Part shown: positions 25,771 to 34,731 of the stretch, piece after piece | Position numbering within the stretch: the first letter of the stretch is position 1 | Layout of the letters: every line of letters begins with the position of its first letter | Origin: Methylobacterium gnaphalii | GTDB lineage: Bacteria > Pseudomonadota > Alphaproteobacteria > Rhizobiales > Beijerinckiaceae | Direction of reading: 5' to 3' | Length of the DNA stretch: 64,000 nucleotides | NCBI RefSeq assembly: GCF_007992215.1 | Contig: NZ_BJZV01000001.1 | Coordinates: forward strand, 186,001 to 250,000 | The notes under the pieces: generated by a model | Told to the model about the DNA's origin: nothing | The model's input: only the letters and a program-made list of their open reading frames with translations | Database searches by the model: none | Translations under genes and position numbers: made by a program

Positions 25771-26514
25771 TCACTCGTCGGTTGCGTCCAAGTGCCGGCC
25801 GATCCGATCGAGGTGAAGGTAATTCGGGTTGAACAGAGAGGCGGTCTTGAGGGCTGGTAGATCGGGGATCGTCAGCAGGCGTCCGCGCAACGTCACCAGA
25901 CCATTGGCGCGCAACTCCTGCAGCACCCGGTTGACGTGGACGTTCGACAGGCCGAGGGCGTCGGCGAGATCGACCTGCGTGATCGGCAGTTCGCAGGAGG
26001 GGCCGTCGGTGAGATCGACGGCGCGCATGCGCAGGAACAGTTCGCAGAACAGGTGGCCGAGCCGCTCGGTCGCTGTCCGCTGGCCGATATTCACGGTCCA
26101 TTCCCGCTGCACGGCCGTGCCCACCAGCGTCTCCCACCACAGGGCCTGCGTAACGCGGGGATGCTGCTCGGTGATCGTCGTCAACGCGTCGCGATCGATC
26201 TCTGCGACCGTCACCACGCTGAGCGTGCCGATCGAATGGTCCATTTCGGGCATGACGAAGGCGTGCGTGTCGCAGAGATCGCCCGGCAGGAGGATCGCGA
26301 TGATCTGCCGCCGCCCGTCCTCAAGCTGCTTGTAGCGGCAGGCCCAACCCGAGAGGATGAGGTTGACCTGATCCGGGCGCTCACCCTCGCGGATGATGTC
26401 CTCTCGCGGCCCGATGCGGCGGACGTTCAGCCGGGCGGCCTCGTTGAGTGCCTGCTTTTCCCCGGACGACAGACGCGCGAAGCGCTGAAGCTTCCGAACC
26501 AGGGGGGTGTCCAT
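25771..26514 (-). CDS. Crp/Fnr-family transcriptional regulator
   Basis: The protein of about 247 residues has an N-terminal cyclic-nucleotide-like beta-roll (IIREGERPDQVNLILSGWAC, ILLPGDLCDTHAF) and a C-terminal winged helix with recognition region TQVDLADALGLSNVHVNRVL. It lacks the Fe-S Cys cluster of FNR. It belongs to the large alphaproteobacterial set of FixK/CRP-like proteins that respond to unknown signals. The start at MDTPLVRKLQRF is a best guess; an upstream ATG at 26625 would add 37 atypical residues. Confidence 0.82.
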   Translation of the reverse strand: MDTPLVRKLQRFARLSSGEKQALNEAARLNVRRIGPREDIIREGERPDQVNLILSGWACRYKQLEDGRRQIIAILLPGDLCDTHAFVMPEMDHSIGTLSVVTVAEIDRDALTTITEQHPRVTQALWWETLVGTAVQREWTVNIGQRTATERLGHLFCELFLRMRAVDLTDGPSCELPITQVDLADALGLSNVHVNRVLQELRANGLVTLRGRLLTIPDLPALKTASLFNPNYLHLDRIGRHLDATDE

Positions 26515-26667
26515 GCTCCAGGCCGTCCGTTCGTTCGAGGCCTCATAGCGTTGCTGTGCGGCGCGCGATTTAACATTCGATAAGAGCGGATCGGCAAAAT
26601 GTCTCCTCTCAACGCAGATAGCCATTTCGGATTTCGTCGGCGCCTCAGACGGTAAGGGCTTGCGCTA

Positions 26668-27564
26668 TCAGCGCGACGAGTGTGCCTGCGCCTTGAGATT
26701 GTTGGCGATGGTGCGCGCAACCTGCGCTATGGACGCGTTCCGCTGCTCGGGAGAGCCCGTCGATTCCGTCAGGTAGACGGCCGCGAGGATGGGTGCACCG
26801 TCCGGTGGGTACAGAAGGCCGACGTCGTTCGCCGTTCCCCGCTCGCCGGTGCCGGTCTTGTCGCCGACGCGCCAATCCGGCGGCAGCCCGGCGCGAAATC
26901 GCGTCGCGCCGGTCCGGTTCGCCAGGAGCCATTCCTGCAGCCTCGCCCGGGAGGAGGTCGCCAGGGCATCGCCGAGGACGAACCGATCGAGGTTCGCGAC
27001 CATGGCATCCGGGCTCGTCGTGTCGCGCGGGTCTCCGGGCAGCGCCTCGTTCAAGGCTGGCTCGGTGCGGTCGAGCCGCGTGACCGTGTCGCCGCGCTCG
27101 CGCAGATAGCGCGTCAGCCCCGATGGTCCGCCGATCCTCGAGAGCATCAGGTTGCCGGCGGTGTTGTCGCTGAGCGTGATGGCTGCCTCGCAGAGGTCGG
27201 CGAGCGGGATCGCCCCTTCGGTGACGCGGGCCGCGGTGGTCGGCGAATAGTCCACGAGGTCGGATGCCGTGTAGGCGATGCGCCGCTCCAGCGATTCTTG
27301 TCCTGCATCGACGCGTGACAGGACGGCTGCCGCCGCGAGAAGCTTGAACGTGCTGCAGAGCGGGAACCGTTCCCCGGCCCGGTACCGCAGGCCGCGGCCT
27401 GTGCCCGCCTCGAGAGCCGCGACGCCGAGACGGCCGCCGACGGAACGCTCGATCTGCGCGAAAACCTCCTCGGGTGTCGGCTCGGCCGCCGTGGCCCCGC
27501 CTCGGAACGAATCTGGCAGCGCGAGGAGCGCTGCGGCGGTGGTGAAGGCGCGTCTGTTGATCAT
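26668..27564 (-). CDS. Class A beta-lactamase
   Basis: The 298-residue exported serine beta-lactamase has every class A element: Ser71 in STFK (71-74), SDN at 132-134, Glu168 in EPALN (the Omega-loop general base), and KTG at 236-238. The N-terminus MINRRAFTTAAALLA carries an Arg pair before a hydrophobic stretch, suggesting Tat export. It would hydrolyse beta-lactams in the periplasm. No LysR-type regulator or transposon lies nearby, so it looks like an intrinsic chromosomal enzyme. A start at MVCAKAWC eight codons upstream is possible. Confidence 0.9.
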   Translation of the reverse strand: MINRRAFTTAAALLALPDSFRGGATAAEPTPEEVFAQIERSVGGRLGVAALEAGTGRGLRYRAGERFPLCSTFKLLAAAAVLSRVDAGQESLERRIAYTASDLVDYSPTTAARVTEGAIPLADLCEAAITLSDNTAGNLMLSRIGGPSGLTRYLRERGDTVTRLDRTEPALNEALPGDPRDTTSPDAMVANLDRFVLGDALATSSRARLQEWLLANRTGATRFRAGLPPDWRVGDKTGTGERGTANDVGLLYPPDGAPILAAVYLTESTGSPEQRNASIAQVARTIANNLKAQAHSSR

Positions 27565-27597
27565 GCACCAAGCCTTTGCGCAGACCATGACCGAAGC

Positions 27598-29190
27598 TTG
27601 ACGCTCGGCCCCGCGCGCCCGACAGAACAGGGTCATCCAGGCGAATGGAGCCGCCAGTTCGTGTCCCTCGACGACCGCGCACCGCCGCCGCGCTTCAACG
27701 CGGCCCGCTACTGCCTCGCCGAGAATGCCCGATCGCGCGCCGCCAAGGCCGCCCTGGTCGTGGTGGGCGAGCACGGGGTCGAGCGGATCAGCTTCGCCGA
27801 GGCCGACCGGGCGGTGCGCGCGATCGCCGGCGGACTATCCCGCCTCGGCCTCGGGCCGGGCGCGCGCGTGATGATCCGCATGGGCAACGAGGCCGACTAC
27901 GTCCTCGTCTATTTCGCAGCGCTCGCCGCCGGATTGGTGGCGCTGCCGTCCTCATCCCAACTGACGGCCGCCGAGGCATCCTTCCTGATGGAGGATTCCG
28001 GCGCCTCGGCAATCGTGCTCGGCCGGGGTGCCACCCTCGATCGGGATCGTCTCGGTGGGCGCATCCTGCTTGGGCCAGACGAGATCGCGGCAATGAAGGC
28101 CGGCGAGCCCGCGGCCGACTACGCCGATACCGGTGCCGATGACCCCGCGACGCTCGTCTACACCTCTGGCACCTCGGGCTCGCCGAAGGGCGTGCTGCAC
28201 GCCCACCGCGCGATCTGGGGCCGCCGGCCGATGCACGCCCATTGGCTCGGCCTCACCGAGCACGATGTGATGCTGCATGCCGGTGCGATGAACTGGACCT
28301 ACACCCTCGGCGTCGGCATCACCGACCCCTGGGCCTGCGGCGCCACCGCGATCGTCTATAACGGCCCGCGCGACCGGGGCATCTGGCCGGCCCTGATCGC
28401 GGCCCATGGCGCCACGATCTTCGCCGCGGTTCCGAGCGTCTACCGGCAGATCCTCAAATACTCCGACCTGGCGCAGCACGATCTGTCGAGGCTGCGCCAC
28501 GGCGTCACCGCCGGTGAGACGCTGGCACCGGACCTGCTCGCAGCCTGGACGGCGACGGCGAAAAAGCCGCTCTACGAGGCGCTCGGGATGAGCGAGGTCT
28601 CGACCTACGTGTCGAGCGGCCCGACGATCCCCGTTCGCCCCGGCTCGCCGGGCAAGCCGCAGCCCGGCCGCCGCGTCGCGATCCTGCCGGTCGAGGGCGA
28701 GCCTGAGCCGTTACCGGCCGGCGAGACGGGGCTTCTCGCCGTGCACCGCTCCGAACCGGGCCTGATGCTCGGCTACTGGAACCGCCCGGACGAGGAGCAG
28801 GTGGTCCTGCGCGGAGACTGGTTCACGGGCGGCGACCTCGCGAGCCTCGATGCGGACGGCTACCTCTGGTTCCACGGCCGCAACGACGACCTGATGAACG
28901 CCATGGGTTATCGGGTCTCGCCGAACGAGGTCGAGGCCGCGCTGATCGAGCACCCAGACGTTGCCGAGGTCGGTGTCGCCGAACTCGCCGTGCGCGCCGA
29001 TCTCAAGGTGATCGCCGCCTTCGTCGTCCTGACGCCGGGCGCCATGCCGGACCCGCAAGCCCTGATCGCCTGGTGCGGCGAGCGTCTTGCCGCCTACAAG
29101 ACTCCTCGTGAGATCCGTTTCCTCGATGCGCTGCCCCGCACCGCCAACGGCAAGGTCCAGCGCAAGCGCTTGGCCGAGACTCAAGGCTGA
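27598..29190 (+). CDS. AMP-dependent acyl-CoA synthetase/ligase
   Basis: The protein of about 530 residues is an ANL-superfamily adenylating enzyme. It has the P-loop YTSGTSGSPKG at 188-198, the A5-type YEALGMSE motif, TGDL-like TGGDLASLD, and the final NGKVQRKRL with the catalytic Lys. It activates a carboxylic acid to its acyl-CoA through an acyl-AMP. It resembles medium-chain or benzoate-type synthetases; the substrate cannot be read from sequence. The N-terminus is unsure: TTG 27598 opens the frame and GTG 27661 is an alternative nearer the conserved FNAARY segment. Confidence 0.87.
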   Translation: MTLGPARPTEQGHPGEWSRQFVSLDDRAPPPRFNAARYCLAENARSRAAKAALVVVGEHGVERISFAEADRAVRAIAGGLSRLGLGPGARVMIRMGNEADYVLVYFAALAAGLVALPSSSQLTAAEASFLMEDSGASAIVLGRGATLDRDRLGGRILLGPDEIAAMKAGEPAADYADTGADDPATLVYTSGTSGSPKGVLHAHRAIWGRRPMHAHWLGLTEHDVMLHAGAMNWTYTLGVGITDPWACGATAIVYNGPRDRGIWPALIAAHGATIFAAVPSVYRQILKYSDLAQHDLSRLRHGVTAGETLAPDLLAAWTATAKKPLYEALGMSEVSTYVSSGPTIPVRPGSPGKPQPGRRVAILPVEGEPEPLPAGETGLLAVHRSEPGLMLGYWNRPDEEQVVLRGDWFTGGDLASLDADGYLWFHGRNDDLMNAMGYRVSPNEVEAALIEHPDVAEVGVAELAVRADLKVIAAFVVLTPGAMPDPQALIAWCGERLAAYKTPREIRFLDALPRTANGKVQRKRLAETQG

Positions 29191-29367
29191 CGGGATCGCG
29201 CTCGATCGAGGAAATCCGACGCGCAGGGTCCGATGCTCGTACGATCTGCTCGATCGGCGTTGTGCGAGGGGAGGCGGAGGTGAGCGGACGCTTCCGAGCA
29301 GGTGGACGGCGGAACCGCACGAGCCGGGTTGACCGGCCCCATGCGAGCTTTTAGAGCCGATACCAAC

Positions 29368-29460
29368 GGAGACGTGGCCGAGAGGCTGAAGGCACTCGTT
29401 TGCTAAATGAGCATACCCCTAAGAAGGGTATCGAGGGTTCGAATCCCTCCGTCTCCGCCA
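29368..29460 (+). tRNA. tRNA-Ser (GCU)
   Basis: The acceptor stem GGAGACG pairs with CGTCTCC, followed by discriminator G and an encoded CCA (29458-29460). The anticodon loop TTGCTAA gives GCU, reading AGC/AGU serine codons. A long variable arm (ATACCCCTAAGAAGGGTAT) is typical of class II serine tRNAs, and the T-loop is GGTTCGAATCC. No integrase or direct repeat of the 3' end is nearby. Confidence 0.97.
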
Positions 29461-29643
29461 CTCGATCCTCATAAACCTAGATAGACCTCGCGCGTTCGCT
29501 GCTGGTGCGAATGCACGGCGCTGCCCAGCTTTCGCATCGCGGCCGCCTCTCCCGCAGATGGAAGAGGTCGCCTCGAACAGACTGACGCGGCTCGCCGAGC
29601 AGGATGAACCGCACGCAAGGGGCGGCGCTATGTTCGAACGCGC

Positions 29644-31758
29644 CTACTCCGCCGCAGCGGGCGCGGGCACGCGTTTCGGCTCGTAGCGGCCGTCATTGGC
29701 AGCCTGCATGTCGATGCGGCTGTCGTGGAGTTCGTGCAGCGTCGAGCGGTGGCCGATCGAGACGATCGTGGTGCCGGGCAGCTTTTCGCGTAGGGTCCGG
29801 TAGATCCTGGCCTCGCTCGGCTCGTCGAGGGCCGCGGTCGACTCGTCGAGGAAGAGCCAGTCGGGCTTGGCCAGGATGGCACGGGCGATGGCGAGGCGCT
29901 GCTGCTCTCCGCCGGAGAGGCGCTGGTCCCAGGCGTCGACCTGATCGAGGTTGTCGGCGAGCTGCGGCAGCTGCGCGGCGGTGAGCGCGTCGCGGATCGC
30001 CTCGTCCGAGAACTGGTCGGTGGTGTTCGGGTAGGTGACGGCGCCGCGAAGGGTGCCGAGCGGGATGTAGGGCCGCTGCGGCAGCAGCAGCGCCGACTGC
30101 CCGGCCGGCACGTCGACCCTGCCCTTGCCGAAGGGCCAGATGCCGGCGATGGCGCGAAACAGCGTCGATTTGCCCGAGCCCGAGGGGCCAGTGACCAGCG
30201 TTGCCACGCCCTTCGGCAGTGCGAAGCCGGCCGTGTGCACGATCTCGCGCCCGTCGGGCAGGCCGAGGACGAGATCCTTGGCCGTGACGTCACCCCTGCT
30301 GTCGTTGCCCTGGACGAGACCGTAGCCGGCGCCGCTCAAGGCCTCGGCCTTGGTCATGGCGCGCTTGAAGGAGGAGAGACGGTTGGTGTTGGCCTTGTAG
30401 GAGGCGAGCGTCGTGTAGGAGCTGATGAAGAACGACAGCGCGCCCTGGACGCTCGAGAAGGCATCCGCGGTCTGCTGGAACTGTCCCAGCGTGATCTTCT
30501 TCGCGAAGTAGGACGGCGCAGCCAGGATGTAGGGGAACACCACGCTGATCTGGCTGTAGGACAGCGTCAGGCTGCCGAGCTTGATCCGGCGATAGATGAT
30601 GCCGAGGTAGTTGGAGATGATCGAATTGAAGAGGCCGCGCAGCCGCACGGTCTCGGCCCGCTCGCCGCGCAGCAGCGCGATCTGCTCGCTGTAGATGCGG
30701 GAGCGGGCGAGCGAGAAGCGGAAATCCGCCTCCACCTTCTCCTGGCGGAAGTCGAGGCCGATCAGCGGGCGGCCGACGAGGTGGGTGAGCCAGGTGCCGA
30801 CGACGGCGTAGCCGACCACCAGCCAGACCAGGAAGCCTGGGATCACCGTATCGGTGAACGGCAGCACGAAGTCCCGGGACAGGCTCCACAGGATGACCAT
30901 GAACGAGACGAGCGTCGCTGCCTGGGAGAGCAGCCGGATCGAGAGCGTCGTCGTCTGCTGGATGAACAGGTTGACGTCGCTCTGGATACGCTGGTCAGGG
31001 TTGTCGGCGTGCTCGTCGGTGAACGGGATGCGGTAGTGGGTGCCGCCGTCGAGCCAGCGCTCGTAGAGGCTCTTGGTAAGCCAGGTCCGCCAGCGGATGT
31101 GGAGGCTGGCATCGACGAACACGTCGAGCATGCCGATGATCACCCAGACCGTCGCGAGCGGCCCGAACACCCATATCAGCTGGTACCAGAAGACCTCGGC
31201 CTTGTACTCTTGCAGGGCGTTGAAGAGGTCGCGGTACCAGAAGTTCAGGCGCAGCTGCAGGGCGACCTGGGCGAAGGTAATGAAAATCGAGAGCGCGACC
31301 AGGCGCTGGCCGAGCGTGCCCTCGGTGCGACCGAGGAAGCGGAACGGGCCGATCTCGCGGGTCGGCTCGTCGCGTGTGGCGAAGTAGGGATCGGCGATCA
31401 GCGTGATATCGCGGATCGGCTGCAGGTAGGAGATTCCCAGCACGATCGCGGCAAACACGACGGCGCCGGTCGCGGCAAACTCGGGAGGCAGGAGGGCGGC
31501 AAGCACCGGCGGGAGCAGCCCGAGCGCGGCGGCCTGTTTGGCCAGCGCCAGGAACAGGTAGCCGATGCCGTAGACCGAGATGAAGATCTTCAGGTAGGCG
31601 GAGATGTTCTTGGCGGCGAGCAGGATGCCGGCCATCGCAAGGCCCGCGAGGGAGACGTAGAGCGGCGGCGAGGGCATGCCCGGCGCTGCGAGCAGAAGCA
31701 GCGCGACGACGGCGGTGAGGACGGCCTGGATGCCGAGCCCGCTCTTGAGTGCGGCCAC
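29644..31758 (-). CDS. SbmA/BacA-type ABC transporter with fused ATPase (BclA/YddA-like)
   Basis: This 704-residue half-transporter has an extended hydrophobic N-terminus, an SbmA_BacA-type membrane domain (TEGTLGQRLVALSIFITFAQ region, WRTWLTKSLYERWLDG, then HADNPDQRIQSDV), and a nucleotide-binding domain with Walker A GPSGSGKST at 524-532, signature LSGGEQQ at 614-620 and Walker B WLFLDE at 634-639. Relatives include BclA of Bradyrhizobium and eukaryotic peroxisomal ABCD proteins that move very-long-chain acyl-CoA. BacA/BclA proteins import antimicrobial peptides, and BacA affects VLCFA content of lipid A in rhizobia. That makes a link with the cluster at 1-5.5 kb plausible but unproven. Confidence 0.87.
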   Translation of the reverse strand: MAALKSGLGIQAVLTAVVALLLLAAPGMPSPPLYVSLAGLAMAGILLAAKNISAYLKIFISVYGIGYLFLALAKQAAALGLLPPVLAALLPPEFAATGAVVFAAIVLGISYLQPIRDITLIADPYFATRDEPTREIGPFRFLGRTEGTLGQRLVALSIFITFAQVALQLRLNFWYRDLFNALQEYKAEVFWYQLIWVFGPLATVWVIIGMLDVFVDASLHIRWRTWLTKSLYERWLDGGTHYRIPFTDEHADNPDQRIQSDVNLFIQQTTTLSIRLLSQAATLVSFMVILWSLSRDFVLPFTDTVIPGFLVWLVVGYAVVGTWLTHLVGRPLIGLDFRQEKVEADFRFSLARSRIYSEQIALLRGERAETVRLRGLFNSIISNYLGIIYRRIKLGSLTLSYSQISVVFPYILAAPSYFAKKITLGQFQQTADAFSSVQGALSFFISSYTTLASYKANTNRLSSFKRAMTKAEALSGAGYGLVQGNDSRGDVTAKDLVLGLPDGREIVHTAGFALPKGVATLVTGPSGSGKSTLFRAIAGIWPFGKGRVDVPAGQSALLLPQRPYIPLGTLRGAVTYPNTTDQFSDEAIRDALTAAQLPQLADNLDQVDAWDQRLSGGEQQRLAIARAILAKPDWLFLDESTAALDEPSEARIYRTLREKLPGTTIVSIGHRSTLHELHDSRIDMQAANDGRYEPKRVPAPAAAE

Positions 31759-31953
31759 GCTGGTCTCCCTTCGGACTTTTCACATCTGCGCGGACCGGAC
31801 GGCCCGGTGACGGGCCGCGCCCTCGACGGGCAGGATCCCTGGCGCAGTGACGTGGCGACATAGTGTTGCCGGGCCGCCGCGTCTCCTGAAATTTTGGTCA
31901 CGTTCGGATCGAGGGACTGTGGAGGGCCGCTGCCGGGGCCGCTCGACGGCGGC

Positions 31954-32259
31954 CTAGTTCCCGTTCCAGTCCTCGAATTCGGGCGCCTTGCAGCGGTAGC
32001 CGACCGGACATTGCGGGTTGTCGCGGGTCGGCACGAAGCGGAGTTCGGCAATCTCCGAGATCTCGCAATAGCCGCGATCGGCCACGATCCGCTCCGATTG
32101 GCCCGGTCCCGTCGCGAGCACGACGTCGCCGTCCTGCTTCACCAACGCCTTGGCGTCCGTGCAGGATACGCGATTGGTCGCCAGCCGCTGCTGGGCGGCA
32201 ACCGGAGCCACCTGGCCCAGAGCCAAGACGCCCGTCAGGAAGACGAGAGGGAGTTTCAT
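31954..32259 (-). CDS. Small exported Cys-containing protein
   Basis: The 101-residue product begins with a clear signal peptide (MKLPLVFLTGVLALGQ, cleaved near VAA-QQ). The mature part is about 78 residues and has four Cys: VSCTDAKALV, GYCEI and CPVGYRC, which could form two disulfides. It resembles short periplasmic proteins common in Methylobacterium and relatives with no assigned role. Upstream in-frame codons are poor starts. Confidence 0.65.
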   Translation of the reverse strand: MKLPLVFLTGVLALGQVAPVAAQQRLATNRVSCTDAKALVKQDGDVVLATGPGQSERIVADRGYCEISEIAELRFVPTRDNPQCPVGYRCKAPEFEDWNGN

Positions 32260-32469
32260 GATGCCATAGGGCCGCGGTACCGAATCCAGCCCAAGCTTGA
32301 CCATGGCAGGTTCACGGCGCCCGGAAAAGGGGCGCCAGCGCACGCTCCGCCGTGCAGAAGCCGCAATCGGGCAGTTTACGAATCGTTGTGGCCGCAAGGG
32401 CCTTTAACAAACGATGAAGCGGCCGTAGAAACAACGAATCGCGCCGCTCTCAACGGGCGAGATCTCATC

Positions 32470-33102
32470 ATGTCGAGCTTATCGATCCTCAACCTGGATG
32501 CCGTGCGCGCAGCCCCCGTCTCGCGCTCGCCCTACACCTATTTCCTTGGCAACGGCGTCCTGAACCGTGATGCGGTCGCCGAGATCCGGCAGGATTTCCC
32601 GGCCATCGCCAAGCCCGGCTACCTCACGGTGGACGAGGTGGCGCTGAAAGGCCGCTTCAAGGCGCTGATCGACGAGCTCGAGAGCGACGAATTCTCCCGC
32701 CTGCTCGGCGAGAAGTTCGGAATCGACCTGGTGTCGTGCCCGCGGCTCACCACGATCATGAAGAAGAGCCAGCTCAAGTACGGCGCCATCCATACGGACG
32801 GCCCGTCCAAGGTCATGACGCTGCTCGTCTACATGAACGACGAGTGGGACGCCCCAGCCGCTGGCCGCCTGCGCGTGCTCTACGACGGCAAGAACTACGA
32901 GCCCTTCGCCGTCGAGGTGCCGCCGACCATGGGCACGATGTTTGCCTTCCTGCGCGCCGACAATTCCTGGCACGGCCACGAGCCGTTCGAGGGCGAGCGC
33001 CGGGTCGTGCAGGTGGCCTGGATCAAGGACGCGAGCGAGCTTGAGCGCAAGAAGAAGCGCAACGGCATGGCGCAATTCCTGAAGGGCATTTTCGGGCGCT
33101 GA
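32470..33102 (+). CDS. 2-oxoglutarate/Fe(II)-dependent oxygenase-like protein
   Basis: The 210-residue protein has a double-stranded beta-helix Fe(II) site: His108-x-Asp110 in AIHTDGPS and His168 in NSWHGHEP, followed by Arg in RRVVQVAW for the co-substrate. It is similar to prolyl-4-hydroxylase-like oxygenases. The Arg/Lys-rich tail is unusual. The gene begins 210 bases from a divergent exported protein gene and is followed by a membrane protein gene 20 bases later, so an operon is likely. Its substrate is unknown. Confidence 0.8.
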   Translation: MSSLSILNLDAVRAAPVSRSPYTYFLGNGVLNRDAVAEIRQDFPAIAKPGYLTVDEVALKGRFKALIDELESDEFSRLLGEKFGIDLVSCPRLTTIMKKSQLKYGAIHTDGPSKVMTLLVYMNDEWDAPAAGRLRVLYDGKNYEPFAVEVPPTMGTMFAFLRADNSWHGHEPFEGERRVVQVAWIKDASELERKKKRNGMAQFLKGIFGR

Positions 33103-33122
33103 TCATGTCGGAGGGGCAGAGC

Positions 33123-33848
33123 ATGAGCGTGGCATGCGAGATCAGGGACGAGCCCGTCGTTCCCTATCTCCAATTGCCGGTCGCGCATGTGCTCGACCTC
33201 GGCGAGCCGCGCCCCCTGCGGCTCGCGGTTCCGTTGATGCTGGCAGCGGGCTGGGGTGCGCTGCTCACCTTCAGCGTGATGTTCCTGATGGAGGATGGGC
33301 GTAATCCGGCGGCGGTCGCCGAACGCGGCCCCGCTGCCGAACGGCCCGAACCCGCGCAGGTCAAGGAGGCCCAGGCACACCTGCAGGAACCGGCCCAGGC
33401 CGCCGCGGTCGAGCCGGCCGCCGCCGCCGCGCCGAGTGTCGTCCAGGTTGCGAGTACGGCGGGCGAGGCGCAGCCTGCCGCGACGCCGACCGCGGCATCC
33501 GTGGCTGCGCCACCGATCGTCGCTCCTCGTCCCCAGGGCGCACCGATCGAGCGTGTCGGCTATGTCGGGACCTGGGGGCCGAACGCTCAGGCCTGCGGCT
33601 CGCGCTCCCGACGGAGCGGCTACATCCCGGCGACGATCACCGAGGAGGGCGCCAGGGCCGGCCGCACGCTCTGCCGCTTCCGCAATGGCCGTCGCGATGG
33701 CGTAGCCTGGACCGTGTCGGCCGATTGCAGCGATCGCGGCCGCAACTGGACCTCGCAGGTGCGCCTGCTCGTCGATGGCGACCGCCTGATCTGGACGAGC
33801 TCCAAGGGCTCGTCCTCCTACGTGCGCTGCGGCCGCCGCGAGGGTTGA
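33123..33848 (+). CDS. Membrane-anchored protein with periplasmic Cys-containing domain
   Basis: This protein of about 241 residues has a short N-terminal cytosolic part, one membrane span (about residues 37-57), a long Ala/Pro/Glu-rich linker and a C-terminal domain starting YVGTWGPNAQACG. That domain has four Cys and many Arg, Ser and Trp residues, with a WTSSKGSSSYVRC end. ATG 33123 has GGAGG eight bases upstream; an in-frame ATG at 33105 is less well placed. The C-terminal domain resembles a secreted domain seen in several Rhizobiales proteins of unknown function. Confidence 0.65.
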   Translation: MSVACEIRDEPVVPYLQLPVAHVLDLGEPRPLRLAVPLMLAAGWGALLTFSVMFLMEDGRNPAAVAERGPAAERPEPAQVKEAQAHLQEPAQAAAVEPAAAAAPSVVQVASTAGEAQPAATPTAASVAAPPIVAPRPQGAPIERVGYVGTWGPNAQACGSRSRRSGYIPATITEEGARAGRTLCRFRNGRRDGVAWTVSADCSDRGRNWTSQVRLLVDGDRLIWTSSKGSSSYVRCGRREG

Positions 33849-33949
33849 GACCGTTCCCGTCTGATCTGTTCACCGCGAGCTTCCCCTTCTCGCCGCATGC
33901 GAGGATTGGGGCTCACGACTGATTTGCTCGATCCGGAACCAGTGCTTCG

Positions 33950-34696
33950 TCAGAACGGCAGCAGCACGTCGACGAGTTGCTGGCCGTAGCGAGGCTGCTG
34001 CACGTCGGTGATCTGGCCGCGGCCGCCATAGGCGATCCGGGCCTGTGCGATCTTCGTGGAATCGATCGTGTTGTCGGACTCGATGTCCTCCGGCCGCACG
34101 ACGCCGGCGACGATGAGCTCGCGCACCTCGAAGTTGATCCGGATCTCCTGCTTGCCCTCGATCACGAGGTTCCCGTTCGGCAGGACTTGCGTGACGATGC
34201 CGGCGACGTTCGTCGTCACCGTCTCGGCGCGCTGGACCGAGCCCGCGCCGTCGCTCGACGAGGTCGAGGTGGCGTTCAGGAGCTTGTCGGCGCTGATGCC
34301 GGCCGCGGCCACACCGGCGGCCTTCTCGAGGCCGAAGGCGTTGGGCAGGCCGAAGCCCTCGGCATTGGCGCGGCTGCGCTTGGTCTCGTTGTTGAGGTTG
34401 GCCTTGTCGGTGACGTTGACCTTCACGGTCAGGATGTCGCCGATCCGGGCGGCGCGCTGATCCTTGAAGAAGGCGCGCGAGCCGGTGCGCCACAGGGAGT
34501 TCGGCGCGTAGGAGACGGGCTGCACGTCCGGCATCGGCAGGCGCACCGGCTTGTAGCCGGGCTGCGCAGTCGGGTCCTCGATCGCCGTCAGGCGCGGCTG
34601 GGCGCCGATCTGCGAGAGCCGGTCGGCCGTGTTGCAGGCACCGAGGCCGGCGCAGCTGATCGCCAGCGCGAGGAGGTGGGGAGCGCGGAGGGTCAT
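33950..34696 (-). CDS. flgH: Flagellar L-ring protein FlgH
   Basis: The 248-residue outer-membrane lipoprotein has lipobox LGAC at about residues 18-21 (MTLRAPHLLALAISCAGLGA then C), SLWRTGSRAFFKDQRAARIG, and the beta-rich region GNLVIEGKQEIRINFEVREL and VRPEDI. It forms the bushing around the flagellar rod in the outer membrane. It is last in the flgF-flgG-flgA-flgH operon. Confidence 0.95.
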   Translation of the reverse strand: MTLRAPHLLALAISCAGLGACNTADRLSQIGAQPRLTAIEDPTAQPGYKPVRLPMPDVQPVSYAPNSLWRTGSRAFFKDQRAARIGDILTVKVNVTDKANLNNETKRSRANAEGFGLPNAFGLEKAAGVAAAGISADKLLNATSTSSSDGAGSVQRAETVTTNVAGIVTQVLPNGNLVIEGKQEIRINFEVRELIVAGVVRPEDIESDNTIDSTKIAQARIAYGGRGQITDVQQPRYGQQLVDVLLPF

Positions 34697-34731
34697 GGCA
34701 AAGGGGCCGCTCTGACGAGACAGGGACGGGT

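Noticed and set aside
26668..27564. Recently acquired resistance gene
   Set aside because: Composition matches the neighbours, and there is no transposase, repeat or regulator; it looks intrinsic.
29368..29460. Integration site at tRNA-Ser
   Set aside because: No integrase, no repeated tRNA 3' end, and both flanks look like ordinary chromosomal genes.
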